64,000 nucleotides of DNA from Belliella baltica DSM 15883 (GTDB taxonomy: Bacteria > Bacteroidota > Bacteroidia > Cytophagales > Cyclobacteriaceae). Below the pieces are notes generated by a model that was not told where the DNA came from, ran no database searches, and worked only from the letters and a program-made list of their open reading frames with translations. A program made the position numbers and the translations under genes. Positions 36,218 to 43,980 of the stretch are shown here, one piece after another (within the stretch, counting starts at the first letter, position 1; each line of letters begins with the position of its first letter). The stretch covers positions 3,245,501-3,309,500 of the forward strand of contig NC_018010.1 in NCBI RefSeq assembly GCF_000265405.1. The letters run 5' to 3'.

Positions 36218-37909
36218 TTATTGAATTCTCTCTATGATCATTTCTACTCTTCGATTCAGTCTTTTGCCTTCTTCAGTATCATTCTCAGCAATAGGCCTTG
36301 AACCTCCCCATCCAGCAATTCTTATTCTTTCAAAATCAACCCCTTTCACCGTCATATAGGCCCTGATTTTAGAAGCTCTATTCATTGATAATTCTTTATT
36401 CAATTGTGGATCACCAGCATTATCAGTATGACCTTCAAGCCTAATTCGAACTGAAGGATTGAACTTCATAAAATCAACCAAATCATCTAAAAGCTGAATT
36501 GAGTTCGCATCAGCAAAATCAGAAGTTCCTCTATTGAATTGAATATTTTTAAGAACAATACTCGCCCCTGTTTTAATTGGTTGCAACTCGATTGTCTCCC
36601 TTGAACTCTCAATCCATTCTGAAGCAAGAAAGTCTCTTGGAATATATCCATTTGAAGCAATCATAAACCTTTCTAGTTTATTATTTTCAAATGCAATTTG
36701 AAGTTCCTTCGGATCAGCAGCTATTTTTCTTAATCCTTGTTTATTTGCATAAGTTATTTCGAATGGAATAGCATTTTTAGTATTGGCGTCGACAACCGAG
36801 ATAATAAAATTATTTTCTTCGGCAAGTTCTTGAACTTTTGCTGTTGAGATAGAATCAATATCTTTTTCAAAAATCAAAACTGAAGCATCTGCAATAGTTG
36901 CAACTGTAGTTTCTTTCTTTACAGAGTCTATCTCTGTGATTTCAATTTTTTCATTTTTTTGAATGGCTTCTGTTTGTGACTGAGATACTAATACCTCTTC
37001 GACTGATTCCTGAACATCAATCTGATGTGTAATCATCATCAAGTCACCAAAGCCATTTGAATTTTGAGTTGAGGTGTAAAAAGCTAAATTTTTCTCCTTA
37101 TCAAAAACCACATAGCTAAGCTCCGCTCCTTCTGTATTCACCTGCTCTAAAGGAGTTGGTTTTGACCAAGAGTCCCAAGATTGACCTATTCTCTTAGCCA
37201 TAAAAATATCTCGACCACTACCAGGTTTGTTGGAGTTAGAAGAATAGTATAGGGTAGTCAAATCTGCAGAAATTGAAGGAGTTTGCTCTTGTGAAGCGGA
37301 ATTGATATCAGAACCAAGATTTTGCGGCGATGTCCAGACTCCTTCTCTAATTTGCTCTGAAACATAAATATCTTCATTACCAAAGGAACCAAAAGAAGTC
37401 ATTGACATGATGATCAAAGCATGATCTGCACTTAATCTCCCGCTAAAATGACTCCCTTGATTTTTGAAATTCCCCATTTCTAATGGTCTCACGTAATTCC
37501 ATTCTGAACCAAATCTTGAATACTGATGAATTCCTTGTTTTATTCCATTAAAGGTTCCACTATGATATACATACGCAGTCAATGCATCTGGAAAACCAAC
37601 AAGGACATCATTTCCTGTAGTCGAAAGGCTTTTGACGTGAATTGGCTGTTCCCATTCTTCAAGATAAGATTTTTTAGCCATCCAAATATCTCCAAGATCT
37701 ATTGCTCCGCCTAGATTTTCGGGGTTGAAACCTACTGAGAAAAACACTTCTCCTGTCGGTGAAATCACAGGATGCTGCTCGTCATAGGGCGAATTTAAAA
37801 TTTTTAAGGAAGAAATTTCCTGAGAAAAAGCAAAAGATGTAAATGAAAAAGCAAGCAGAAATACGCTGCTTGCTTTTATTATAATATTGAGAAGGTCATT
37901 TTTAATCAT
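36218..37909 (-). CDS. OmpA-family outer-membrane protein with PD40 repeats
   Basis: A 563-residue exported protein. After the signal peptide comes a beta-propeller-like region with PD40 repeats (PDALTAYVYHSGTFNGI, SADLTTLYYSSNSNKPGSGR) to about residue 300. The C-terminal OmpA domain binds peptidoglycan: IQFNRGTSDFADANS, IRLEGHTDNAGDPQLNKELS, NRASKIRAYMTVKG. The combination is common in Bacteroidota and often linked with gliding/secretion modules, but the role is inferred only. Lies between the DHS-like and thioesterase genes. Confidence 0.87.
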   Translation of the reverse strand: MIKNDLLNIIIKASSVFLLAFSFTSFAFSQEISSLKILNSPYDEQHPVISPTGEVFFSVGFNPENLGGAIDLGDIWMAKKSYLEEWEQPIHVKSLSTTGNDVLVGFPDALTAYVYHSGTFNGIKQGIHQYSRFGSEWNYVRPLEMGNFKNQGSHFSGRLSADHALIIMSMTSFGSFGNEDIYVSEQIREGVWTSPQNLGSDINSASQEQTPSISADLTTLYYSSNSNKPGSGRDIFMAKRIGQSWDSWSKPTPLEQVNTEGAELSYVVFDKEKNLAFYTSTQNSNGFGDLMMITHQIDVQESVEEVLVSQSQTEAIQKNEKIEITEIDSVKKETTVATIADASVLIFEKDIDSISTAKVQELAEENNFIISVVDANTKNAIPFEITYANKQGLRKIAADPKELQIAFENNKLERFMIASNGYIPRDFLASEWIESSRETIELQPIKTGASIVLKNIQFNRGTSDFADANSIQLLDDLVDFMKFNPSVRIRLEGHTDNAGDPQLNKELSMNRASKIRAYMTVKGVDFERIRIAGWGGSRPIAENDTEEGKRLNRRVEMIIERIQ

Positions 37910-37925
37910 TTCTGATCATTATCAA

Positions 37926-38897
37926 TTATTGATCCAAAACAATCGCAAAAACCAAAGGTGCGACTATTGTAGCATCTGATTCGATAATATATTTTGGCGT
38001 ATCGATACCCAATTTACCCCAGGTAATCTTTTCGTTTGGTACAGCTCCAGAATATGAACCATAAGAAGTAGTAGAGTCTGAGATTTGACAGAAATAACCC
38101 CAAAGTGGAATACTATCTCTCTGTAAATCTTGGTGAAGCATAGGGACAACACAAATCGGGAAGTCACCAGCTATTCCTCCACCAATCTGAAAGAAGCCAA
38201 CGGTACTGTCTTCTGTTGCATTCTTCGTGTACCAATCAGCCAAAAACATCATGTATTGAATACCACCTTTGACTGTATGAACATCTTTGATATCACCAGC
38301 GATTACGTGACCTGCATACATATTTCCGAGTGTAGAATCTTCCCATCCAGGAACGATAATAGGTAGATTTTTCTTAGCAGCTTCAAGCAACCAACTGTCT
38401 TTCGGATCAATTTGGAATGATTTATCTAATTTTCCTGAAAGTAATATCTTATAAAAGAATTCGTGTGGAAAAAAAACTTCTCCAGCTTGATCCGCTTTGA
38501 CCCATTCTTCTAATATCACATTTTCAATTCTTCTCATGGCTTCCATTTCAGGAATACATGTATCTGTAACTCGATTCATATGTCGAGATAAAAGATCATT
38601 TTCTTGCTCTGGAGAAAGATCTCTGTAATTAGGGATTCTTTCATAATAATCGTGAGCAACAAGGTTGAAAACATCTTCCTCAAGGTTAGCACCTGTACAA
38701 GTGATAATTTGAACTTTGTCTTGACGAATCATTTCAGCTAAGGAAATACCTAACTCTGCAGTAGACATCGCTCCTGCAAGTGTGATCATCATTTTACCAT
38801 TATTATCAAGATGGGTTTTATAACCTTCTGCAGCATCTATCAGCGCAGCAGCATTAAAGTGTCTGTAATTATGTTTTAAAAATTCAGTGATTTTCAT
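37926..38897 (-). CDS. Deoxyhypusine synthase family protein
   Basis: A 323-residue enzyme of the deoxyhypusine synthase fold. The NAD-binding/active-site elements are GAMSTAELGISLAEMIRQD, TCTGANLEEDVFNLVAHDYY, PEDSWLL-like PKDSWLLEAAKK and QIGGGIAGDFPICVVP. The catalytic Lys sits in NEKITWGKLGIDTP, equivalent to the WGK of true DHS. Bacteria lack eIF5A; in cyanobacteria a DHS homologue (SpeY) makes homospermidine, so a polyamine role is likely. First gene of a three-gene operon with its own promoter. Confidence 0.85.
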   Translation of the reverse strand: MKITEFLKHNYRHFNAAALIDAAEGYKTHLDNNGKMMITLAGAMSTAELGISLAEMIRQDKVQIITCTGANLEEDVFNLVAHDYYERIPNYRDLSPEQENDLLSRHMNRVTDTCIPEMEAMRRIENVILEEWVKADQAGEVFFPHEFFYKILLSGKLDKSFQIDPKDSWLLEAAKKNLPIIVPGWEDSTLGNMYAGHVIAGDIKDVHTVKGGIQYMMFLADWYTKNATEDSTVGFFQIGGGIAGDFPICVVPMLHQDLQRDSIPLWGYFCQISDSTTSYGSYSGAVPNEKITWGKLGIDTPKYIIESDATIVAPLVFAIVLDQ

Positions 38898-38922
38898 GAA
38901 TTGTATATTTAATTTGATCGAA

Positions 38923-38930
38923 CAAAAGTA
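38923..38930 (-). promoter_or_regulatory. -7 promoter element of the DHS-like operon
   Basis: Reads TACTTTTG on the minus strand, exact TAnnTTTG, 25 bases before the ATG. Confidence 0.55.
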
Positions 38931-38946
38931 CCAAATAATACGTCAC

Positions 38947-38972
38947 AAAAAAAGCCCGAAAAACGGGCTTTT
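38947..38972 (-). terminator. Terminator of the OmpH-like gene
   Basis: Arms AAAAGCCCG / CGGGCTTTT with a 5-base loop. Confidence 0.85.
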
Positions 38973-38995
38973 ATAGTACTAATTTGAAATTCTAA

Positions 38996-39601
38996 TTATT
39001 TCGAAGGCTCCGCTTTTTTAGCAGCATATTTAGCATTCAACCCTTCAGTTACCTTATCTGTGATATCCAGCGACTTTTTGGAATACCAAACAGCCCCTCC
39101 TCTTGTGTAAGAAAGAATCATTTCTAAATCATTTTCTTCTGCGTATTCAGTCAAAAACTCTTGAATCTGATCGATCACATCACTGTAAAGCTTGGATTCG
39201 TCAGCTTGTAACTCTTGCATCAAGTTATCTCTATAAGTAACTAAATTTCTTTCTTTAGTCATTAAATCTTCTTGCTTTGCTCTAGCTTGATTTGGAGTCA
39301 TAGAATTAGCAGTTTGCTCAAAGTTTGATACTTCCTGCTGAAAACCTCTTGATCTGCTTCCAAGTTCTTCCTCAAACTTTTTACCTTTTTCAGTAATCAA
39401 ACCTGATTGTTCTTTGAAGAAATCAAAATTTGCAATAACGCTATCAGTAAGAATATAGGCTATATTCAGATCAGAGATACTTACTTCAGCTGTAGTTTCT
39501 TCTCCTGAAGAAGGTGTAGCATTTGAACCTGATTTATTACAGGCAGAAAATAGAAGTGTTGCAATTCCTAGAACACCCAATACTTTAGATAATTTTTTCA
39601 C
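38996..39601 (-). CDS. OmpH/Skp-like lipoprotein
   Basis: About 201 residues from a GTG at 39601, chosen because a TATATTTG promoter element (39629-39636) overlaps the earlier ATG at 39631. From the GTG the N-terminus becomes MKKLSKVLGVLGIATLLFSA followed by Cys: a lipoprotein signal. The rest is OmpH-like: ISDLNIAYILTDSVIANFDF (the initial YVDSD-like strand) and a long coiled coil (KFEEELGSRSRGFQQEVSNF), then ILSYTRGGAVWYSKKSLDIT. Skp-type periplasmic chaperone, but membrane-anchored. Confidence 0.8.
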   Translation of the reverse strand: MKKLSKVLGVLGIATLLFSACNKSGSNATPSSGEETTAEVSISDLNIAYILTDSVIANFDFFKEQSGLITEKGKKFEEELGSRSRGFQQEVSNFEQTANSMTPNQARAKQEDLMTKERNLVTYRDNLMQELQADESKLYSDVIDQIQEFLTEYAEENDLEMILSYTRGGAVWYSKKSLDITDKVTEGLNAKYAAKKAEPSK

Positions 39602-39628
39602 GTTAGTTTTCTTGTTTTTTACTTGGCG

Positions 39629-39636
39629 CAAATATA
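39629..39636 (-). promoter_or_regulatory. -7 promoter element of the OmpH-like gene
   Basis: TATATTTG on the minus strand; sets the start at 39601. Confidence 0.55.
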
Positions 39637-39747
39637 AACAAAGTATTGTTTGTTAAAATTATTATCGAAATACGATTTGTTAATTTCAGTTAAATTAACT
39701 CAAACATTAGACTCATTTAAAAGTATAAAATATTGATAAATAGAATT

Positions 39748-40014
39748 CTACTTCTTATTTATGCGTTTTTGCCTCTTCTTGATTTTATAAGAATCCATTT
39801 GGCTTTTAAAATTTATTGCTGAACCAAATAAAGATAAACCTGAAAAGAATACTCCCAAAGCAATGGTTCCACTTAAAAACCAATCAAAAAATCCTTTACT
39901 TTCAAACTTCAATATTACAGCATCTCTAAATAAACTTAAGCCAAAGCCCATTAGAAGAATGCCACCTACTGAGCTATAAAGCCATTTTTTTCTAAGTTTT
40001 TTAATTTTTGCCAT
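39748..40014 (-). CDS. Small membrane protein
   Basis: An 88-residue basic protein with two hydrophobic segments (YSSVGGILLMGFGLSLF and GTIALGVFFSGLSLFGSAIN) and a Lys/Arg-rich tail. Not recognised. Its start is two bases after the stop of the deacetylase gene, so the two are surely cotranscribed. Confidence 0.6.
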   Translation of the reverse strand: MAKIKKLRKKWLYSSVGGILLMGFGLSLFRDAVILKFESKGFFDWFLSGTIALGVFFSGLSLFGSAINFKSQMDSYKIKKRQKRINKK

Positions 40015-40016
40015 TT

Positions 40017-40922
40017 CTAAAAGAAAATATCTTGTGCAAGTCTATAAGTATTGGCATGGGCTTCAATAATGTTACTAATTTTAGGCGAATATCCTCCTCC
40101 CATGCAACACATGATAGGTATTTGATTGATTTTAGCTGTTTCTAATACAATTCGATCCCTTTCTTTACAGCCTTGAATTGTCAATCCTAATCTACCTAAT
40201 TTATCAGAATCCAATACATCAACTCCGCATTGGTAGATAATAAAGTCTGGTTGAACTTGATCAATCAGTGGGACTAAATGTAACTGAAGCAAATCTAAAT
40301 ATTGGTCATCTTGAATTTTGTCTGGAAGACCAATATCCAAATCTGATTTTTCTTTGTGCATAGGATAATTGGAAGCTCCATGCATGCTAAAAGTAAAAAC
40401 CTCATCTTTATTTTCAAAAATTTGGGCAGTACCGTTTCCTTGATGTACGTCCAAATCAATGACGAGAACTTTTTTGACTAAAAAATTTTCCAATAAATAA
40501 TTAGCTGAAATGGCTATGTCATTTAATAAACAAAAACCTTCTCCTCTATCAGTAAATGCATGATGTGTGCCTCCAGCGATATTCATAGCGATTCCATACT
40601 CTAAAGCGAAAAGTGAAGCTTCAATAGAGCCTTGCATGATATGGGTTTCTCTATCTATTAATGCTTTGCTTAAAGGAAATCCTGTCTTTCTGATTTCTGA
40701 TTTTGAAAGTCTTAAGTTTAATAGTTTCTCGAAATAATCAAAGTCATGTGTATTAAGAACCCATCTATTGTCTAAATCTTTCGGTTCAAAAAAATTGGCT
40801 GAAGTCACAGTTCCCTCGTAAAGCAATTGCTCTGGAAGCAGTTCATATTTTTCCATCGGGAAGCGATGGCCTTCCGGTAAGTCTAATTGATATAATGGTG
40901 AGTAGGCAATCTTTAACATCAT
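40017..40922 (-). CDS. Histone deacetylase family (AcuC-like) deacetylase
   Basis: About 300 residues of the zinc-dependent arginase/deacetylase fold. The signature blocks are GGTHHAFTDRGEGFCLLNDI (catalytic His pair), VIDLDVHQGNGTA (Asp and His zinc ligands), and QCGVDVLDSDKLG (second Asp). Removes acetyl groups from lysines or small molecules; in bacteria some act on acetyl-CoA synthetase. I use the start at 40922 (MMLKIAYSP); a terminator-like hairpin lies directly upstream, with its T run ending at the start codon. Cotranscribed with the small membrane gene. Confidence 0.87.
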   Translation of the reverse strand: MMLKIAYSPLYQLDLPEGHRFPMEKYELLPEQLLYEGTVTSANFFEPKDLDNRWVLNTHDFDYFEKLLNLRLSKSEIRKTGFPLSKALIDRETHIMQGSIEASLFALEYGIAMNIAGGTHHAFTDRGEGFCLLNDIAISANYLLENFLVKKVLVIDLDVHQGNGTAQIFENKDEVFTFSMHGASNYPMHKEKSDLDIGLPDKIQDDQYLDLLQLHLVPLIDQVQPDFIIYQCGVDVLDSDKLGRLGLTIQGCKERDRIVLETAKINQIPIMCCMGGGYSPKISNIIEAHANTYRLAQDIFF

Positions 40923-40950
40923 AAAAAAACGCTTGTAGCATAACAAGCGT
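40923..40950 (-). terminator. Terminator abutting the deacetylase start codon
   Basis: Arms ACGCTTGT / ACAAGCGT (40929-40950) followed on the minus strand by a run of seven T that ends at the ATG. It would end transcripts from the gene at 41552; how the deacetylase is then transcribed is unclear (read-through or promoter inside). Confidence 0.65.
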
Positions 40951-40979
40951 CCTGAAATATTGTTAGAAAAACTTTCAAA

Positions 40980-41552
40980 TCAATCTTCATCAAAATCTTC
41001 TTCTTCCTCAGACTGAAAAGCGTAAAGTGTATCGTCTAATACTATAGAATCGTCATTAAATTCTTTGATAAACTTTTCAATCGTATTATCATCAATAACT
41101 TCTACATTCAAAGCCGCGTCTAATCCTATACCATAATCATGATGTGTATCCAAATCGATAAATTCCTGAACCTTCACGGTTTCTTCTTCTTCTATATCCA
41201 TGATGATTTCTGTAATAAACCAACCAATCTCCTCTTCTTCGCTGGATAAAGGTTTTAAGTTTCCATCATCATCTTCTTCATATTTTATTCCTTTATAATT
41301 GGGAAATTTCTTAGCTGCTTCATGTTCTGCTAACTCAAAGACCTCAGAAGCATGATGCAATCTCAAGGTGTATAATGCTGCATCATAAATTACTTCCTTG
41401 CCTTCAAACATTCCTACAAATAGGAAATTCACAAACTCATCGGAGTTTTCTTCATCGCCTTCTATTACTTTAAATGATTTTTTCAAAGATTTAAGTTCCT
41501 TTTTTAAGGCTTCAATGATTTCTGGGTCAAATCCTTCGTTTTTATACTTCAT
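40980..41552 (-). CDS. Acidic protein of unknown function
   Basis: A 190-residue acidic cytoplasmic protein that I do not recognise. It has a helical region (EALKKELKSLKKSFKVIEGD), an FVGMFEGKEVIYDAALYTLR segment, and a strongly acidic tail (QSEEEEDFDED). A TATTTTTG -7 element lies at 41558-41565 directly before the ATG, so the transcript may start at the first base of the gene. Single-gene unit closed by the terminator next to the deacetylase start. Confidence 0.6.
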   Translation of the reverse strand: MKYKNEGFDPEIIEALKKELKSLKKSFKVIEGDEENSDEFVNFLFVGMFEGKEVIYDAALYTLRLHHASEVFELAEHEAAKKFPNYKGIKYEEDDDGNLKPLSSEEEEIGWFITEIIMDIEEEETVKVQEFIDLDTHHDYGIGLDAALNVEVIDDNTIEKFIKEFNDDSIVLDDTLYAFQSEEEEDFDED

Positions 41553-41557
41553 ATTTG

Positions 41558-41565
41558 CAAAAATA
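41558..41565 (-). promoter_or_regulatory. -7 promoter element just before the acidic protein gene (possible leaderless mRNA)
   Basis: TATTTTTG on the minus strand. Its last base is five bases before the ATG, so transcription would begin at or next to the start codon. Confidence 0.5.
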
Positions 41566-41681
41566 TTAGGTTTATGTGGACAACTTACAACTGAACGCGT
41601 TAATTTAAAAGAGAAAATTTTTAACTAAGTATCAAGATAATTTTAAGTATTTAAAATACAATCATTTAAGCTAATAAAAAA

Positions 41682-42134
41682 ATGTTTTTGCCACAAAAGA
41701 ACAATGAATTAATAAAAGATTTGCTAGAAAAGGAAGAAAGCAATCAATTAGACTTCAAACAAAATATCTCAAACCTTGAAAAAATTGCTAAAACACTTGT
41801 TGCTTTTGCAAATACTCAAGGCGGAGAAATAGCTATTGGAATTAGTGATCAAAAAAAAATCATCGGAATAGACCCGGAAGAAGAATACTTTATGATCAAA
41901 AAATCTGCTGAAAATTATTGTGACCCACCAATCAGTTTTGATTGTAATGTAATTGAAATTGATTATTTGAATGATGAAAAACTAGATGAAGAGCTTTACG
42001 TCCTGATCATAACTGTTCCTAAATCTAAGGAAGAACATCATGTAATTTACAAAGATCAAAGAAAAGTCAAATACCATAGAATAGAAGACAAGAACATTCC
42101 AGAATCTGATTCCAATTTACCTAGTCACGACTAG
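41682..42134 (+). CDS. AlbA_2 (Schlafen-like) DNA-binding domain protein
   Basis: A 150-residue protein consisting of a single AlbA_2 domain: EESNQLDFKQNI (the E-x-LDFK entry), ISNLEKIAKTLVAFANTQGG, EIAIGISDQKKIIGIDPEE and the closing HVIYKDQRKVKYHRIEDKN. Such domains, once annotated as ATP-binding, occur in regulators and in phage-defence/Schlafen-like proteins, usually fused to an HTH; here it stands alone. Its end overlaps the convergent membrane gene by 14 bases. Confidence 0.75.
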   Translation: MFLPQKNNELIKDLLEKEESNQLDFKQNISNLEKIAKTLVAFANTQGGEIAIGISDQKKIIGIDPEEEYFMIKKSAENYCDPPISFDCNVIEIDYLNDEKLDEELYVLIITVPKSKEEHHVIYKDQRKVKYHRIEDKNIPESDSNLPSHD

Positions 42135-42492
42135 ATCTTCCCAAAGAAACACCCAATAGAGAATTAATTAAGCCTAAAATTAGACCAAAAAGTAATGCCC
42201 ACCAAAATCCGTCAACGGTAAATCCAGGTACAATCTTAGCTGCCAACAAAATCAATAATGCATTAATTACAATCAAAAACAAGCCAAGAGTTACTATCGT
42301 GATTGGAATAGTAAGAATTATAAGAATGGGTTTGATTGTGATATTCAAAAGTGCAATCAATGCCGCAATTATTACTCCTGTTAAAAAATTCTCAACGCTA
42401 ACCCCAGGAAGCAAATAACTTGTGATAATCACTGCAAGACCACCTAATATTAATTGTACAATTATTCCCCAAGTATTAGTTGATTTGCTCAT
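42121..42492 (-). CDS. Phage holin family-like membrane protein (Phage_holin_4_2 type)
   Basis: A 123-residue protein with four hydrophobic segments (GIIVQLILGGLAVIITSYLL, GVIIAALIALLNITIKPILI, IPITIVTLGLFLIVINALLI, FWWALLFGLILGLINSLLG) in the YvlD/Phage_holin_4_2 arrangement. Despite the family name it is a chromosomal housekeeping membrane protein in most bacteria, not a lysis gene; no other phage genes lie nearby. Confidence 0.85.
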   Translation of the reverse strand: MSKSTNTWGIIVQLILGGLAVIITSYLLPGVSVENFLTGVIIAALIALLNITIKPILIILTIPITIVTLGLFLIVINALLILLAAKIVPGFTVDGFWWALLFGLILGLINSLLGVSLGRSSRD

Positions 42493-42614
42493 TTTTTTAA
42501 TTGATTAGGTCTTCTTATTATTTTCTACATTCTAAATTAACATAAAAAATGTTTTTTCTCTTTTAGCAATCAAAAAAAAAAAATGTTTGAAACATGAAAG
42601 TAAAAATATCAGTT

Positions 42615-42622
42615 TATCTTTG
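42615..42622 (+). promoter_or_regulatory. -7 promoter element of the desaturase gene
   Basis: TATCTTTG, exact TAnnTTTG, about 29 bases before the GTG start. Confidence 0.55.
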
Positions 42623-42650
42623 TAATCATAATTAAAACTTAATAACGCTT

Positions 42651-43400
42651 GTGATTTTAATAGCTTTCTTTCTTCTTCATTGGTATTTCTCTTTGTTCTG
42701 TCAAAGTTTCTTCCTACATCGATACGCTGCTCATCAAATGTTTTCCATGTCTAAATATTGGGAAAAGTTCTTTTATATATTCACATGGATTACACAAGGA
42801 AGCAGCTACTTATCCCCTAGAGCTTATGCAGTACTTCATCGGATGCATCATGCTTATAGTGACACGCCAAAAGACCCACACAGTCCCCATCACACAGAAA
42901 ATTTATTCACGATGATGTGGAAAACAAAAAATATTTACAACGATTATTTCAGCTTCAAATTAAAGCCAGAAGAAAGATTCTCAAAAGATGTACCTGATTG
43001 GAATAAGTTTGATCTATTTGCAGATTCGATGATGGCCAGAGTTGGATGGGCTTTGTTCTATATCCTAGTATATGTTTTGTCTATCTCAGTTTTTGAATTG
43101 GCTGGTACGCATTGGTGGATGTATTTTTTACTTCCTATACATTTGATGATGGGACCTGTTCATGGAGCAATAGTCAACTGGAGTGGACATAAATATGGTT
43201 ACGCAAATTTTGATAACAATGACAAATCCAAAAATAGTCTTCTACTTGATGTTTTGATGCTTGGCGAATTATTTCAAAATAACCATCATAAGCTACCAAA
43301 CAGACCAAACTTTGCTGTAAAGTGGTATGAATTTGATCCAACTTACCCAATTGTAAAAATTTTACATGCAAGTGGGATTATAAAATTAAGAACCACATAA
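42651..43400 (+). CDS. Fatty acid desaturase (acyl-CoA or acyl-lipid type)
   Basis: A 249-residue membrane di-iron enzyme with a GTG start. Histidine boxes: HRYAAH (HX4H), HRMHHAY (HXXHH) and QNNHHKLP (QXXHH), plus a PHSPHH pair between them. Four or so transmembrane stretches. It introduces a double bond in acyl chains, adjusting membrane fluidity. Shorter than plant or cyanobacterial desaturases, as usual for the bacterial family. Single-gene unit with promoter and terminator. Confidence 0.88.
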   Translation: MILIAFFLLHWYFSLFCQSFFLHRYAAHQMFSMSKYWEKFFYIFTWITQGSSYLSPRAYAVLHRMHHAYSDTPKDPHSPHHTENLFTMMWKTKNIYNDYFSFKLKPEERFSKDVPDWNKFDLFADSMMARVGWALFYILVYVLSISVFELAGTHWWMYFLLPIHLMMGPVHGAIVNWSGHKYGYANFDNNDKSKNSLLLDVLMLGELFQNNHHKLPNRPNFAVKWYEFDPTYPIVKILHASGIIKLRTT

Positions 43401-43425
43401 GCAATCTTCGTTTAGAATTTTGAAG

Positions 43426-43453
43426 AGCCACTTGTAATAAGTGGCTTTTTTTA
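43426..43453 (+). terminator. Intrinsic terminator of the desaturase gene
   Basis: Arms AGCCACTT / AAGTGGCT followed by seven or more T. Confidence 0.85.
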
Positions 43454-43610
43454 TTTTTAAAAAAATATGTAAATTTAACTAAAGAATATTTTTATAACTA
43501 ATTTTTAATTACTACATTTATAGCTGCCAATAGAAAAGATTCGTTCTAAAATTTGCTATTATGAAACTAACTGAATAATTTACGGATACAATTTAAACTT
43601 AAATATCAAT

Positions 43611-43973
43611 ATGAGAAATCTAACAAGAGCAGAGGAGCAGGTAATGCAGATCCTATGGGAAGCAGAAAAAGGATTCGTAAAAGACCTTTTGGAAAAAATG
43701 ACGGAGCCTAAGCCGGCTTACAACACCGTATCAACAATTATCAGAATTCTTGAAAGAAAAGGATTCGTACAACACAAAGCTTATGGAAAGTCTCACGAAT
43801 ACTATCCAATAGTATCCAAAGATGCCTACAGAAGCCACTCTATCAAAAACTTACTTTCTGGTTATTTCGGAGGTTCATTCACAAAAATGGCATCTTTCTT
43901 TGCCAAAGATGAAAACTTGAATATCAAGGAACTTGAAAAAATAATGAATGAAGTCAAAGAAGAAGTAAAGTAA
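43611..43973 (+). CDS. BlaI/MecI/CopY family transcriptional repressor
   Basis: A 120-residue winged-helix repressor. LTRAEEQVMQILWEAEKGF and AYNTVSTIIRILERKGFVQH are the DNA-binding half, and the C-terminal part dimerises. It usually represses itself and the next M56 gene until that membrane protease triggers its cleavage. The leader contains ACTACATTTATAGC (43511-43524), a poor dyad and also a -7-like element, that may be its operator; low confidence. The M56 gene starts seven bases after its stop. Confidence 0.9.
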   Translation: MRNLTRAEEQVMQILWEAEKGFVKDLLEKMTEPKPAYNTVSTIIRILERKGFVQHKAYGKSHEYYPIVSKDAYRSHSIKNLLSGYFGGSFTKMASFFAKDENLNIKELEKIMNEVKEEVK

Positions 43974-43980
43974 ACTACTT

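Noticed and set aside
42121..42492. Prophage indicated by a holin-like gene
   Set aside because: The family is a chromosomal membrane protein; no phage genes nearby.
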